From assembly GCA_010015805.1 (NCBI GenBank), contig ML978128.1:992001-1056000 (forward strand): DNA of 64,000 nt, given 5' to 3'. This document shows, piece by piece, positions 34,585 to 46,098 of this stretch. Below the pieces are notes generated by a model. The model was not told the origin of the DNA. It worked only from the letters and a program-made list of their open reading frames with translations, and made no database searches. This DNA comes from Rhizodiscina lignyota (lineage: Eukaryota; Ascomycota; Dothideomycetes; Aulographales; Rhizodiscinaceae). The stretch's first letter is position 1. Every line of letters starts with the position of its first letter. The position numbers were made by a program, and so were the translations under genes.

Positions 34585-36351
34585 ATGACTATCACATCTG
34601 CTTATCCACCGATCACTGTCCCTCCGGTGGATCTATGGACTTTCTTATTGGAGCGAACCGATCGTGAATACTCTGATGACCATGGTAAGATTGACCTTCA
34701 AACATAATGCCTACTCACCCTCTGCAAGAATCTGACATACCTGGCAGCGATATACGTAGATATTGCCGCCCAAAAACGACTCAATTTTCGAAATATCCAT
34801 CACAGTGCAGAACAATTTGGGCGTGGGCTTCGGCAGCATTGGAATTGGCAAAAAGGAGATGTGCTGGCACTGTTCACGCCAAATTCCGCAGAGGTCGCGG
34901 CGGTCACTTTTGGTACTCTGTGGGCGGGTGGAGTTTTGTGCCCTCTGAACAACCTCTATAAAGTTGGAGAGCTGGTTTCGCAATTAAGGTCGTCCCAAGC
35001 AAAGGCTTTAGTGACTAACACTGCGTGCCTAGAAGTCGCGCGACAGGCAGCCCTGATTGCTGGATTACCTCTGGACAGAGTTCTCCTCCTGGGCGGATCA
35101 GATTCCAAAGGCCGATTTCAGCATTTCTCTAACCTGCGGAGTACATCTACTGGGATCGAGAGGGCATCAATCAATCCGGGGGAGGATTTAGCCTTCTTGG
35201 TATACTCATCTGGAACCACTGGCCTTCCAAAGGGGGTCATGTTGACTCACAGAAACATGATTGCGAACGTTATCCAGTCCAGTGCCACGGACCATGGAAT
35301 GCTCGATTTCAGGAACGACCGAAATCTTGGATTCTTACCAATGTTCCATATTTATGGTAAGTCAGACTATCAGATATTGCAGGGAGTGTTTGTTTGTCCA
35401 GGGAAAAACTAACTCTACGTTTCAGGTATTGCTGTTTTGATTCTTGGTCCAATATATCGAGGAGTTACTACGTATATCATGCAACGCTTTGATTTGAGGC
35501 AATTCTGCCACACTGTTCAGCAAGAGAAAATCACCTTCGCCTACATCGTTCCCCCAGTCGCACTCGCCTTGGCCAAACATCCTCTGGTTAACAATTTCAA
35601 CTTGAGCTCGCTCCGAATGATGCATTCATCAGCCGCACCCGTAGCCAAAGATCTGATTGAGGCAATCTATCAACGCCTCAAGGTTCCTGTTAAGCAAGGC
35701 TATGGCCTGTCCGAAGCTTCTCCGGGAGTCGCCTCTCAGAGATGGAGCGACTGGAATAATCCTATCGGCTCATGCGGGCGTTTGGTCCCCTCAATGTCGA
35801 TGAAATTTGTTGTCGATGGGCAGGAAGTACCTACTGGTGAAGAGGGAGAGATTCTGATTCAAGGACCAAATCTCTTCAAGGGTTATGACAATCCAAAAGC
35901 AACTGCGCAGTCTATCGACGCGGATGGATGGTATCGCACAGGTGATATTGGATACGTCGACAAAGAAGAAAACATATACATCACAGATCGAGTGAAGGAG
36001 TTGATCAAATACAATGGGTTTCAGGTTGCGCCGGCACAGTTAGAAGGTCTCCTGCTTGCTCATCCCGCTGTCAATGATGTGGCAGTGATTGGAGTGTACT
36101 CCGAGGAACGAGCGACAGAATTGCCCAGAGCATACGTTGTTTTAGCCAGTGGCTACAAGGCTGACGAGAAAATGGAGAAAGAGTTGAGCGACTGGTTAAA
36201 TGAGAAAGTTGCTCCATACAAACGACTTCGTGGCGGGATCCGATTCATCAACGAGATCCCAAAGAGTAGTGCCGGGAAGTTGTTGAGACGATCCCTCGTT
36301 GAACAGGCCAAAATGGAGCAAGGGCAGGAAGCTCTCAAAGCTAGACTCTGA
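34585..36351 (+). CDS. 4-coumarate-CoA-ligase-like acyl-CoA synthetase, peroxisomal (PTS1)
   Basis: Exons 34585-34684, 34748-35356 and 35426-36351 (introns 63 and 69 nt) join into 545 codons. It is a member of the ANL adenylating superfamily. The phosphate-binding loop is YSSGTTGLPKG. The segment QGYGLSEASPG follows, then the ATP-binding Asp region GWYRTGDIGYVD, the hinge region KELIKYNGFQVAP, and the catalytic Lys in SSAGKLLRR. The enzyme activates an aryl or fatty acid with ATP and CoA. The last three residues, ARL, match the peroxisomal PTS1 consensus, as in fungal phenylacetyl- and coumaroyl-type CoA ligases. Its neighbours are a GST-kappa and a PTS1-bearing dehydrogenase. Substrate is unknown. 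Confidence 0.93.
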
Positions 36352-36748
36352 GTTGGAAGTGATATATTGCACGACTTCAGTTCTGTGGATGAGAAAACGG
36401 TCTTTCCGTTATTACAACGGTGGACTGTTCGGCGGAAAGACAAGATATGGAACTCCAGTCATGTCACTGTGTGTGCATGCCTTAAAAACTTATATGATAA
36501 CCTTCCGATACAGAGTTATTTTGCAACACATTTAACAGTAATGCTGTCGCTGCATCATATAATGCCGCTAAAGAATTTCGAGAATCGTCTCGCGCCTCCT
36601 CCTTGCTGACGAGGAAGCAGAACTCAAGAGAAGGACCAGTGCGGCCATAAATACAGAATAAGACGAGTATCTCGGGGTTCTGAAAATAGTTATAAGATTA
36701 TCGTACTCCGTACTTTTCTGTCCAATACATTCGACCATTCGTGTGCAT
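36352..36748. other. Convergent intergenic region
   Basis: This 397-bp AT-rich region holds the 3' ends of the CoA-ligase and the dehydrogenase genes. No other feature is seen. Confidence 0.6.
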
Positions 36749-37537
36749 TCACAATTTACTAAACATTGTCTCCTTCTGCGCCCTCGCATCCAACTCCTGT
36801 GTCCAGGCACTTCGAGGCTGAATGTGAAGAAACCAGTACGTCTGAGCCAGATCGGCGGGCTGGACGAGATATGAATCAATGTCTTCCAGCTTGTCCTGCG
36901 CGCCTTCGCGTTGCCACTGTCTCCGGCGCACGCCGCCAATCAATTTACCGTCTACAGGGCCGTCCACAATGATATGTGCCGCATGGATACCCTTGGGCTG
37001 GTATTCTCGAGTGATAATCTGACATAATGACCGTAGCCCGAACTTGCCGGGCGAGAAACTCGCAAGCCCGGGCATCCCTCGTAGGGCTCCGGTCGCGCCA
37101 GTGAAGAGAATCGTGCCCTTCTCCGCAGCCAGCATGTCCGGGAGGACGCACTTTGTTGACCAAAAGGCACCGAAGAGATTGATTTTTGTGAAGTTCTCGA
37201 ATTCCTCGGTGGTCGTGTCCAAGATTGACCTGCCGTTGACGCGGCGAGCGCCGGCGTTGTAGACTAAAACCTGTACAGGGCCTAGGTCACTGCGGATTTT
37301 CTTGAAGCTCGAATTCACAGAGTCCTCAATACGGAGGTCTGTCAGGTAGTATTGTGCTGTCCCTTTGCCATAGTCCGCGTCGATGCCTTGGACCATTGTC
37401 TGCAGTTTGTCTTCCGTCCGGGCGAGCAAGGCGACAACGAAGCCTTCTGCCGTGAATCGTCGTGCAACTGCTTCTCCAATTCCCGGCCCAGCACCGACGA
37501 GTGCAATGACTGGCTTGTTTGCCGAATTGAGAGACAT
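36749..37537 (-). CDS. Short-chain dehydrogenase/reductase, peroxisomal (PTS1)
   Basis: A single exon of 262 residues. The Rossmann motif is G-A-G-P-G-I-G (residues 15-21), followed by LARTEDKL and the NAG motif (YNAGARR, residues 93-99). The catalytic region is GATGALRG, then S160-F161-S-P-G-K165. The usual Tyr of YxxxK is Phe here, as in a subgroup of atypical SDRs, so the reaction may differ from a standard alcohol/ketone interconversion. The C-terminus is SKL, the classical PTS1. It is convergent with the CoA-ligase gene, which also ends in a PTS1, so both products should meet in peroxisomes. Family is certain; substrate is unknown. Confidence 0.92.
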   Translation of the reverse strand: MSLNSANKPVIALVGAGPGIGEAVARRFTAEGFVVALLARTEDKLQTMVQGIDADYGKGTAQYYLTDLRIEDSVNSSFKKIRSDLGPVQVLVYNAGARRVNGRSILDTTTEEFENFTKINLFGAFWSTKCVLPDMLAAEKGTILFTGATGALRGMPGLASFSPGKFGLRSLCQIITREYQPKGIHAAHIIVDGPVDGKLIGGVRRRQWQREGAQDKLEDIDSYLVQPADLAQTYWFLHIQPRSAWTQELDARAQKETMFSKL

Positions 37538-38472
37538 GTTGGAGAAACGGGTTTAAAAAAGCAGCTAATGTTAACTGTATTGAATTCTAAGGCGGTGATG
37601 AATCAATCTCTCCACTAATCGAACGGTCGTGAAAAATCTTGTATGCCTTGCATCAATGTGAATTGTCGGTCAGGAACCTAGATTTAGTTTATACTCTCGC
37701 AGCTCTATGTAGTTGCTAGGTCGTTGATTGACGTGCTTTACAGCGAATAGTAATCGGTGGGGGGACGAGATTGCGCCTCGGCCGGCTACTCTAAAACTTG
37801 TGCATAATAAGCAGCGTTGCCGTGGGATATTGTATTTGATTATGATGACTACCAATAGTATCGAGAAATTCTACCGAAAGACATTACAGCTCGGTATATC
37901 GTCAGAAAATTTCCTCTACCAGATCCAGATATGTAGTGAAGGACTGCCTGACTGACGGCGGGAAAGGTGCACTTCGGGCTTGCCCGTCCTCTTGGAAGGC
38001 CATTATTACGTGCATTGAACCTTAATGCTCGGCACATTTTCTTCGCCAGCGCATTAGACTCTTACGACCATGGATTCATGTTATGCATTTCCATGCTTCG
38101 TACATATTCCTACCGAACATTTCACTCGGAAGCCCATCCATCATGGAAGAGAGGGAAAGAAATGCTAGTGGTTGTGGTGAGTGGTGTGTCCAGCAACGAA
38201 AGTTGCCCTTTTGAAGAAACTGGAGGTGGAGAAATTGGAAGAGGGAAGAATTGGAATGAAGAGAAGAGGGTACTGGAGGAAGTGCGTGCAGTATTTGAAG
38301 CTACGTTCTGCCAGCCACAGCTTTCTGTGAAAAACAATTCAAGTGCCCTGCACTACCCACCTGACTCCTCGTGGCCACGAGATAGAGTGAAGCACCAAGG
38401 TTCATAAAAAAGAATTAAAAAAAGTACGCTATGACTTCATGCTATCCATAAAATTGGCATTAATCATACAGT
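37538..38472. other. Intergenic region at the right border of the gene-poor section
   Basis: About 930 bp hold the dehydrogenase promoter and the 3' region of the lipase gene. The ORFs on both strands (37967-38407 and others) overlap and show no family signature. Confidence 0.5.
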
Positions 38473-41400
38473 TCATCCTTGACTGCCCTCGTGGGTCCTG
38501 TCTTTGCCAAAGCTTAGTCTAGCTACTCTCTCCGCAACTCCTTCTTCTTCATTTTGCCACTCCCTGCTTGAGCCCCTGCTCTTCTTCGGCGAGCCTGGCG
38601 GCGAAGTAATTTCTTCGGGGCTCTTTCTGAGCCCAACATCGCTCGTCGAAGCGACCGACTCAGCAGGCGTCGTCGTTGACGGCTCACTCTGCGTCTTCCC
38701 CAGCTCTTCCAGACTATCAGGCTCGTGCGTTAGATTATCAGCAATCTGCGGCTCCTTAATCGCGGAAGGTGACGACGGTTCAGCATCAGCAGTCTGCTTC
38801 GCACGCTTGTCCTTCTTCGGCGGAGGAGATAGGAGTCGCTGAAATGCGTTCGATCGCCCATCTTCCTCGTCATCATCCTCGTCGTCAGACCTAAAATATG
38901 CCTCATCCCAGCTTCCACTGTCGTCCCGGGCCATCCTCTTACTCTCCCCACTGCCTGCTTCCTTCAACGGCTTCAGTTCATCAGTCGCCTCCCTCATCTC
39001 ACTCGCGGTTCTTCTCGGCGCGTCGCTATCCTCCTGCCCCTTAACATGCTCCCCGTGATCCCCAATCGGCTTATCGGCATCCTTCGCCCTGTCCCTCGCA
39101 GGCTCATCCTCATCGCGGGTACGCGCAGAATACGTGTCGCCAAAGTGCGTGTCGCACAGGTGCTTGACGACCGGCCAGCCATACGCGTTGGCAAACATTC
39201 GGCGCACGACTATGTTGTTGTGAGCATCTGGCTCGAGGCGCACGAGTACCTTGCGCCACGTGAGATCGCGATGATAGGCACGCGCAATCTTCTCTTCCAC
39301 TCGCATGCCACCGATGTCTGCTGAAGAGCCATTGCTGACGCTTTGGTCCGAGAAAGTAGATGAAGTGCCGGAGTCTGGTCCCCAGGTACTTCTGTCAGTA
39401 GACAAAGTGCGGCCCATCCTAGACGGACGTTTCGTTGGTGGAGGAGGAATATCTTCGGGGTGATAGACACGATCGTGCCATATCGTGCGGACGCGGCTTG
39501 CAGGATCGTTGATCCAAGCTCCGGAAGGGATTGGTGGGGCGAGCAAATCACCAGCAGACTCGAAAATAGATGTTTTCGGGGGTGCCTGCATGTTCGTCGG
39601 ATCTTCTAGAATTGAGTCGCCACGTGTTGCAGGAGGACGTTTGTGAACATGGGTTTGTGCACCATGCTCACCGTCGTCTCGATTAGGAATATGATGCTCG
39701 CTAGAAGGCCGTCGTGAGGAGCCACTGTCACTGCCGCTGCGTTCCCATCCAGGAGGTTTCAGTGTCTGACTTCTTTTGAACACCTTGGAATCTTTCTTTG
39801 AAGGCAGCTTTGGTGATTTTGGAGCACGTGGGGAGGACGGTGACGGTCGGAAAAAGTTGAGGAATGTATCAATTGGGCCTGTTGCTTCGCCATTCGTATT
39901 AGTATCAATGTGCAGCTGCCGACTTGACTCATCAAACGACTGAGTTCTGCGGGCTGGTCCAGTAGTCTGAGTTTCATCGTCGACATTCGTTGTGTCTTCG
40001 GCAGGTTGTGGGACCTCTGAGCCAATATGATTAGCTTGCGGAGGTGAAGAGATGTCATCATCCTCATCACCACTGATAGCTGATGCTGTTGGATGAGGAG
40101 ATGAGTTCTGTCCTGTCATTTCCGCCCATCCCCAGCTCGCCATAGTACCAATTAAACCGTTCTCTCTTCTTGCCTTGTCCACCTTTCCAAGACCTCTCCA
40201 GTCGAGGAAGAGAAGGCAGCTGGTTCTTAGAGGGACAATTCCATCGTTGACTACGTTTGAATAAACTGTGCGGTTTCTGAAACGCCGCAACACTTGGTGA
40301 GCAGGGCCGGTGGGCAGGATTCTGAGGAGCGGCTTTGAGCCTGGATCTCCTTGCGATTTCTCTTTCTGGCCCACTCCGAGTCCGCCAACCATGGCACTCC
40401 ACCCGCTCCTGGTTAAGGTTGCCGGCCGCCATGTCAAACCCAAATCTTGACCAGTTCTACCCACAAGACCAAAGTCCAACGCAAATTTGACATACATCGG
40501 GTTCTCGTTGCTAAGTCCGAGGAATGGCGATGCAAGCGCGACAAAGTTGATAGGCTTTATGCGCTCGAAGAAGGTTGGAGAGTGTTTCTGGATATAAGCA
40601 ATCGCATACAGCTGCACGAGTCCGCCCAATGAGTGGCCAACGAAACTGATGCTAGTGTATTTGTATGCTCGTTTCTCCATCTTCTCATCAGGCCTCTGAA
40701 TGCTGCTGTGATTATGAGCCGGCACGCCCTCTTGAGAATCTTTCGACGATTGAGACGAGAAGGCACTGGAGATCTTTCCGGACATTGACTTCTTTACAGG
40801 TAGAACTGGCTGGTCCGGATAAGTCATCTCAAGGATACTTTTTGCCATGCGTTTCCCGAGATATTGGATACCCTTCTCGGTACGAGTCGCATTGCCGTTA
40901 AACCCACGAACGATGATCTGCTCTTCGTCATCATCCTCTTGATCTTGCTTGAGTTGATCTTGCCCTCCGCTCAAAGGAGCAGTTGATGCTTCTTCTGTTG
41001 AATTATGCTTGTCAGACTGAGGAGCTTCAGGGGCATGATCCTCGCAATCAACAGCATCTGAGGGGATTGGTTCGGCTCTCTTCCTCTTCCTCCTGTTCTC
41101 TCGCGCTTGCCTAACTGTAGCATCGATGCTCTCCTTTAGGTAGAGCATGTCCGCCCCCAAATTGCTATGCAAACCATGGGTAAGTACAACAAGATGAATC
41201 TTTTGCTGTTTCTGCACTCGCTTTGTATCTCCCCGTTGACTCCGTTGGCGTGTAAATGAATTCCGTGATTGTCGTCGCCTGCTCGGCGGTCGTTCGTCCC
41301 ATTCCGGAAGCGCCGGCTTATTCCACAAGCTTGCGGTATCATCTACGACCATCTTGATCGCCTTGGAGTATATTCCCTTTGACTGCGCAGAATGATGCCC

Positions 41401-42156
41401 ATCCTTCCCATGCGCCTTCTGCTGATGGTCCACAATCTGGCCCGGTTCTGGCCTCACCCTGCCGGCCACAGCAGCCCAGCCCAGATCCAAACTCTTCTCA
41501 TCGCGGCTAATGAGCATTTCGTAACTTGTTGAAGCAGACAGGGAAAAGATGATCTGCGACGCAATCTCCAATATCCACGTCACGCTTCTACTGCCATCAC
41601 CGCTGTCTGGTGTGCTTGAGCTTGCAAACGACTCTGCTGTCTCCCGGATGTCCTCTGGTACTGGTAGTTTCGCAATCCATTCGCCGCCTGGCTTGAGATA
41701 CGGCTCGAATTGTGGTACGCCGACCCGCCGCTGGTCCTTGGTCTTGTGGTTTGGGTCGAAAGTCGATGGGTACGCTGCGGCATATATGTTGTATGGGCCA
41801 TGAAGATAGGCAGCTCGTAGCGGAATCGCGGCATGATTCTTAATCTTGACGTAGAGGGCGTGTGGGGAGGGGAGGATGCGGTCGTCGGAAGGGGTGTAAG
41901 TGAGGGTATACCTTTTCTATATTAGCTTAAAGTACATTATCATGTAGTAGTTCCTTAAATCGACATACCGAATAACCTCTCCAACCTTGACGGTGCCTTG
42001 CTGGTGAACTAGGAGCATGCTCAGGGCTTTGCGTGTCGCTTCTGCCCTCTCTCTAAGAGATGGCCTCCAGCGTATGTATGGGCTGTTCTCTCCCAGTCGA
42101 GTGGCGCCACGATCAGGTACTTCGGCAAGTTGAACGACACGCGGTGTAAGCAACAT
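38473..42156 (-). CDS. DUF676 serine esterase/lipase, ROG1-like
   Basis: Exon 1 (41969-42156, start MLLTPRVVQL) and exon 2 (38473-41911) are separated by a 57-nt intron and give 1208 residues. The N-terminal 170 residues form a beta-rich region (VGEVIRYTLTYTPSDD). The alpha/beta hydrolase begins at HLVVLTHGLHSN and has the nucleophile elbow GHSLGG near residue 490. Further conserved blocks are INFVALASPFLG and YSNVVNDGIVPLRTS, which supplies Asp and nearby residues. Yeast Rog1 is a monoacylglycerol lipase of this family. The last 550 residues are low-complexity, acidic and Ser/Pro-rich, ending in a basic tail; this long tail is common in filamentous fungi. The product is probably cytosolic or lipid-droplet-associated. 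Confidence 0.9.
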
Positions 42157-42654
42157 TCATCCGATTCATAGTGTGGTCTCGTGCCAGCGTATATAGGTGT
42201 ATCAATTGTGGGAACCAGTCCGGATGCGCGCGCAAGGCTGCTACTCTTGGAACTGGGATTCAAAGTACAATATTTATGGAAGGGAGATGAGGCTGGAGAA
42301 AGACGAGCTTGAGAAATACGGATTAGCCAAGGCGTTATTCTGTTCTTGCTGGATGTCTTTCAGCCCCAGGTCGCGTGGCGCGTTGGCAATACCCAAGGTT
42401 AAAAGTTGCATGGGATGCAACGCAACGTCATTGCACAAGGAGGTAAGGGGCGCCTGACGTGAAACCCATGTGTGTTTCTTATTTTCATAAAACTTGATTT
42501 TGGAACTCCTGGGTATGTGATATATAATATATGATTCCTGCATGTTGGTGCCCAAAACCGCTAAACTCGCTGTCCGGAATATTGCGAAATGCCTCACCAC
42601 CCTTGCGAAAATCCAAGTCTACGTAGAAAGATACAGTGCAACAATCGTGAGAGC
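42157..42654. other. Intergenic region between two minus-strand genes
   Basis: About 500 bp containing the lipase promoter and the biotin-ligase terminator. No other feature was found. Confidence 0.55.
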
Positions 42655-44948
42655 CTACGCCTTACGCTTCAAAAGGCCCTTGAAGAAGTCGAAACTATTA
42701 CTGTCGCTCTGCAACTGCCAAACTTTCCCAGTCCGTCTATCCTCCCAGCCCAACTCTTCCGCCAATAGCATCCCCCAATCACGCGTGATACCTTTGATAC
42801 GAGCGCGTGCGCCTCCCTCGGTATCGATAGTGACAATCTGGTCACTATGTTTAAAGACATTAGCGAGTTAATCTAATAGATATGGTTCGGGGGACTTGCC
42901 TGTGAAGCCAATTTCGATAGTACATATCCTCAATGTCCCTGCTCCATCCTTCTCTGACGAACTTATTGTATAATTGCTCAAAGCTCGTCAGTATCCGCGC
43001 AAGCAATTTCTCTGTCTGGACTAGCGGTAGGCCCTTTGCCCTGGCGAGTGCGTTGATGCTTGTAGTTGGGGCGGCATTCGCCAAATTTATGCCGACACCG
43101 ACTACGAGGGTGTAATCGGCGCCTGCATAGCTGGAGTTGACTAAGACGCCTCCAATTTTGACATAGTTCTTCTTCGTTGATCCATTCCTGGCATTGCCAT
43201 TGGAAGCAGAGCCTGGATCGGCTGCGTAGATGTCGTTTGGCCACTTGAGCTTGATGTCAAGATCTTGATACCCAGGTTCGTATGTGTGAATGCCGATGAT
43301 AGCGGCAAGACCAGCGAGATACTGCACGAATACGACTGGCGCTGATTGTGTCAATTGCATCGAGTGCCGTAGGACGACGCTGTAAATGAGGGCGCCTGGA
43401 GGGGAGACCCAGACATTTGAGCCACGACCACGACCGGCGATTTGTGTCGTAGCGCTCGCCGTGAATCCTGACGGGAGTGAATTCAGGAACTTGTTATTTC
43501 TGTCGTGATGTTAATTGTGTGCCATATGTTATGGAAAGGAAACAGACTTCTCGAGCAACGTATTGGTGCTGGTAACCACCTCGCCGTACATGAGGTACTT
43601 CCCGAATTCGCCTTCTATCCCTTTCGTCTTCGTTTGATAGTGCCTCAGGTTCGCAAAATACGCATGGTGGTTGAAGTTTGGCGTCTCCTTGTTCGTTGGC
43701 AGGTCTGTCTCGTGGGCAACAAGTCGCTTGACGACTTTATTATAATCGAGAATGATCCTGTCGCCATCCCCATCACCATCGTCAGCCTTCGAGTCTTCAG
43801 TCACCCCCTCAAGCGCAGAAGCAATAGAGCCAACGACTCGGCTCAGAGTCCCCATAGACCACCGCGACGGCTTTTCAAGGTGGAACGTGTCGTTCTCGGC
43901 CTTGATGTACTCCTCACCGTCGTCGAGGGAGATGATGTCCGCCCACGAGGACACGAGCTCAGAGACGTCGGAGGCGTGCTGCGATGAGAGATGGAGACGG
44001 GAGAGGGACGGTACCGATTGTTCATGTTCATTTATGTTCAAGCCAAGCTTCAGAAGGCAAGCTTTGAGAAACGCTGCGCGTGGTTTATCGTCTGCAGCTA
44101 TAGCTTCGACGACTTTGGCGTATGTTTCGCCGCCGTCTTGCTTGTGCAGATTGACGGCCGCAAATCTGTCTCATATCAGTCATCTCCAAGGACTAGGACG
44201 TAAATAAAACAACTAACTCAGGGTGAGGGCCGGTCAGTACGACATGCCCTTCTCCGGCCTTTCGATATACGACTGCGGCCTTTACAGGCCCAGTGTCAAC
44301 TTTTAGATCTTCAGTGAAGCTAGCGAGAACCTCGACTCCTCGCTCCGCAAGCTTGTCGGCATCAACAAAGGCGCCTCCTCCATTGTAGTACACTCGAAAG
44401 GAGTCCGAGAGAGGATCTGCCTGCTTGACCAAGGCAGACTTGTTCACTTTGAGTTCCACAGCCTTCGCTCCTTTCTCGCTGTGATACACGAAGCCTGGGA
44501 ATGCAAGACCACGGCAAATACCAGGATAGAAGGCAAGTTCACGGTCGCCTACAACTTCCATTCTCTTGTCACCAACTTCGAATTCGCATCGCTGGCTGCC
44601 GTAGTAGGCCCCAGCGCAAAGGCCAAGAAATGCTCCTCCCGCATTAACATATTGAATGATCCGCCGGTTGCCTTCGCCGTTGAGTGTGCGACAGTAGCCT
44701 AAGTCTGCGCCTCCTGGGAAAACAAGCAGAGCGCAAGTTGCAATCCATGGCTCTTTGATGATTGCTTCGCCGTTAACAGGGATGACTGCATAGTTAGGCG
44801 AGAGAAGGCGGCGGAGAGACCACACAGCATGACGGACTGACTCCACTGTGCTGCCATTCCCTGACAATGTGTTAGAGCTGCGAATATGTTTTAAAGAAGT
44901 GTTAATACCTGAATAGACCAACACATTGACCTTGCTGGATCCCGTCAT
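42655..44948 (-). CDS. BPL1: Biotin--protein ligase (holocarboxylase synthetase)
   Basis: Five exons, 44909-44948, 44218-44860, 43548-44165, 42900-43499 and 42655-42844, join into 697 codons; yeast Bpl1 has 690 residues. The N-terminal half is a class I glutamine-amidotransferase-like domain (LVFPGGADLGY, GLCAGAYYG) typical of fungal ligases. The catalytic half carries the biotinyl-AMP loop GRGRGSNVWVSPPGAL, then KWPNDIY, KIGGVLV and the C-terminal IVTID...GITRDWG domain. It attaches biotin to acetyl-CoA and pyruvate carboxylases. Intron 1 (44861-44908, 48 nt) is free of stops and a multiple of three. Intron 4 (42845-42899) has a GC donor (GCAAGT). The start lies 106 bp from the COA4 start on the other strand. 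Confidence 0.95.
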
Positions 44949-45054
44949 TTTGGCTGCCTGCTCCGTGCCACCCGAGACTTTTCCGCACGTTGCAACCTAG
45001 ATCGAACACCAAAGACCTCCCAAGTTTGAAAACTTGAACGCAAAGATATACACA
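44949..45054. promoter_or_regulatory. Compact bidirectional promoter of BPL1 and COA4
   Basis: Only 106 bp separate the two start codons, so both core promoters and 5' leaders must overlap here. It is the smallest divergent spacing in the window. Confidence 0.7.
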
Positions 45055-45499
45055 ATGGCAGAAGAAGAGAAGAAGAATCAAACGAGCGCTGCAGGTGCAG
45101 AAGATGAGGAGCCAGACGAATGGTATGCCGAATTTGAGGTGGTCGGCTTCCCCGCAAAACCGAAGCTGACGAACGATCTTTGCTGCAGGGACAAAAGGAT
45201 TTTCAGCACCGGATGCGCAGGTACTGAATCATCTCAATGATTATTTTTGATCAGTTTGACTCAAAAACGATAGATGAGAATGCGAGATTGACGGATTGCT
45301 ACTATGAGAAGAAGGACTGGAGAGCTTGTGTAAAGGAGGTGAGTCTGTTGGGACTTGGCTAACCCTCACCGAATGGACTTCATCTCACCTTCGCATTTGC
45401 ACCACCACGACGCTGACAAGGTCTATGCAGATGGAAGAGTTCAAACAGTGCTGGAAACGGCAAGGGAATGATCAGAGGACCGACACAAAAGACGTATAG
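45055..45499 (+). CDS. COA4: COA4/Cmc3-like twin CX9C cytochrome oxidase assembly factor
   Basis: Four small exons, 45055-45122, 45189-45220, 45274-45338 and 45431-45499, join into 78 codons. The protein contains PDEWDKRIFSTGCADEN, followed by four Cys each spaced by nine residues. This gives the CHCH helical hairpin that is oxidised by Mia40 in the mitochondrial intermembrane space. The ending WKRQGNDQRT is characteristic of Coa4. The factor is needed for assembly of cytochrome c oxidase. Reading without splicing hits a stop at 45240, so the short exons are essential. The second exon is only 32 nt. Recognition is strong because all conserved positions fall across the splice joints. Confidence 0.92.
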
Positions 45500-46082
45500 T
45501 GCTCCTTTGGCCAGCAGCTTTCACATTGTCTCAGATCGCGCGATACACCTCCCTACTCCTTGTCCAATTAGCAGCGTCTTTCTACTCATTTATCACCAGT
45601 TCCTTACATATTCCATGGCTAAATATGAACAATGTCATCCTTCTCCTCCGAATACGTTTGTGGAAGGATACCTCTGCAGAATATCAATCTGTTCATCCAC
45701 CGGCGACCCCTTTCCTCATTCCAATCAGCACGCCGACTCTTCTCCATTAAAGCGTTTAATTCAGTCATCTCTTATTAAACTTAGTCGCAGACGAACAGCA
45801 CAAGTCCATTAGAACCTTTACCGATAGCCACTCACAACTTCCATGACGTCGTGGTAGTCTCCTCAGATGTCAACCGATGCGCCGTCTGCAACGACTGGAT
45901 GCCCACTGTCCGATCCACAGTTCCTCATTGCTCGGACGCAAAAGGCAAACTACCCTTGCATGTCCAGCGCAGCTATAACAGCAAGCTCGTTCTCGTCCAG
46001 CCAAAGACATTTGGACAATAGACACTTGCACGAGCTCATACTGAAAAGTATGCTCGGCTCCGTTCACATAAAGTAGAAGAGC
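45500..46082. other. 3' region of COA4 and flank of the ncRNA candidate
   Basis: A T/C-rich stretch with overlapping short ORFs and no family signature. It probably contains the COA4 3' UTR. Confidence 0.45.
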
Positions 46083-46098
46083 AAAAAAAAAAAAAAAA
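46083..46098 (+). repeat. Homopolymer run A16
   Basis: Sixteen consecutive A on the plus strand (T16 on the minus strand), flanked by an A/G-rich stretch. It could be a retroposon tail on the plus strand or a Pol III terminator on the minus strand. Confidence 0.9.

Noticed and set aside
26391-38472. A secondary-metabolite gene cluster in the gene-poor middle section.
   Set aside because: No polyketide synthase, peptide synthetase, terpene synthase, transporter or cluster regulator is present; the enzymes fit catabolism better.
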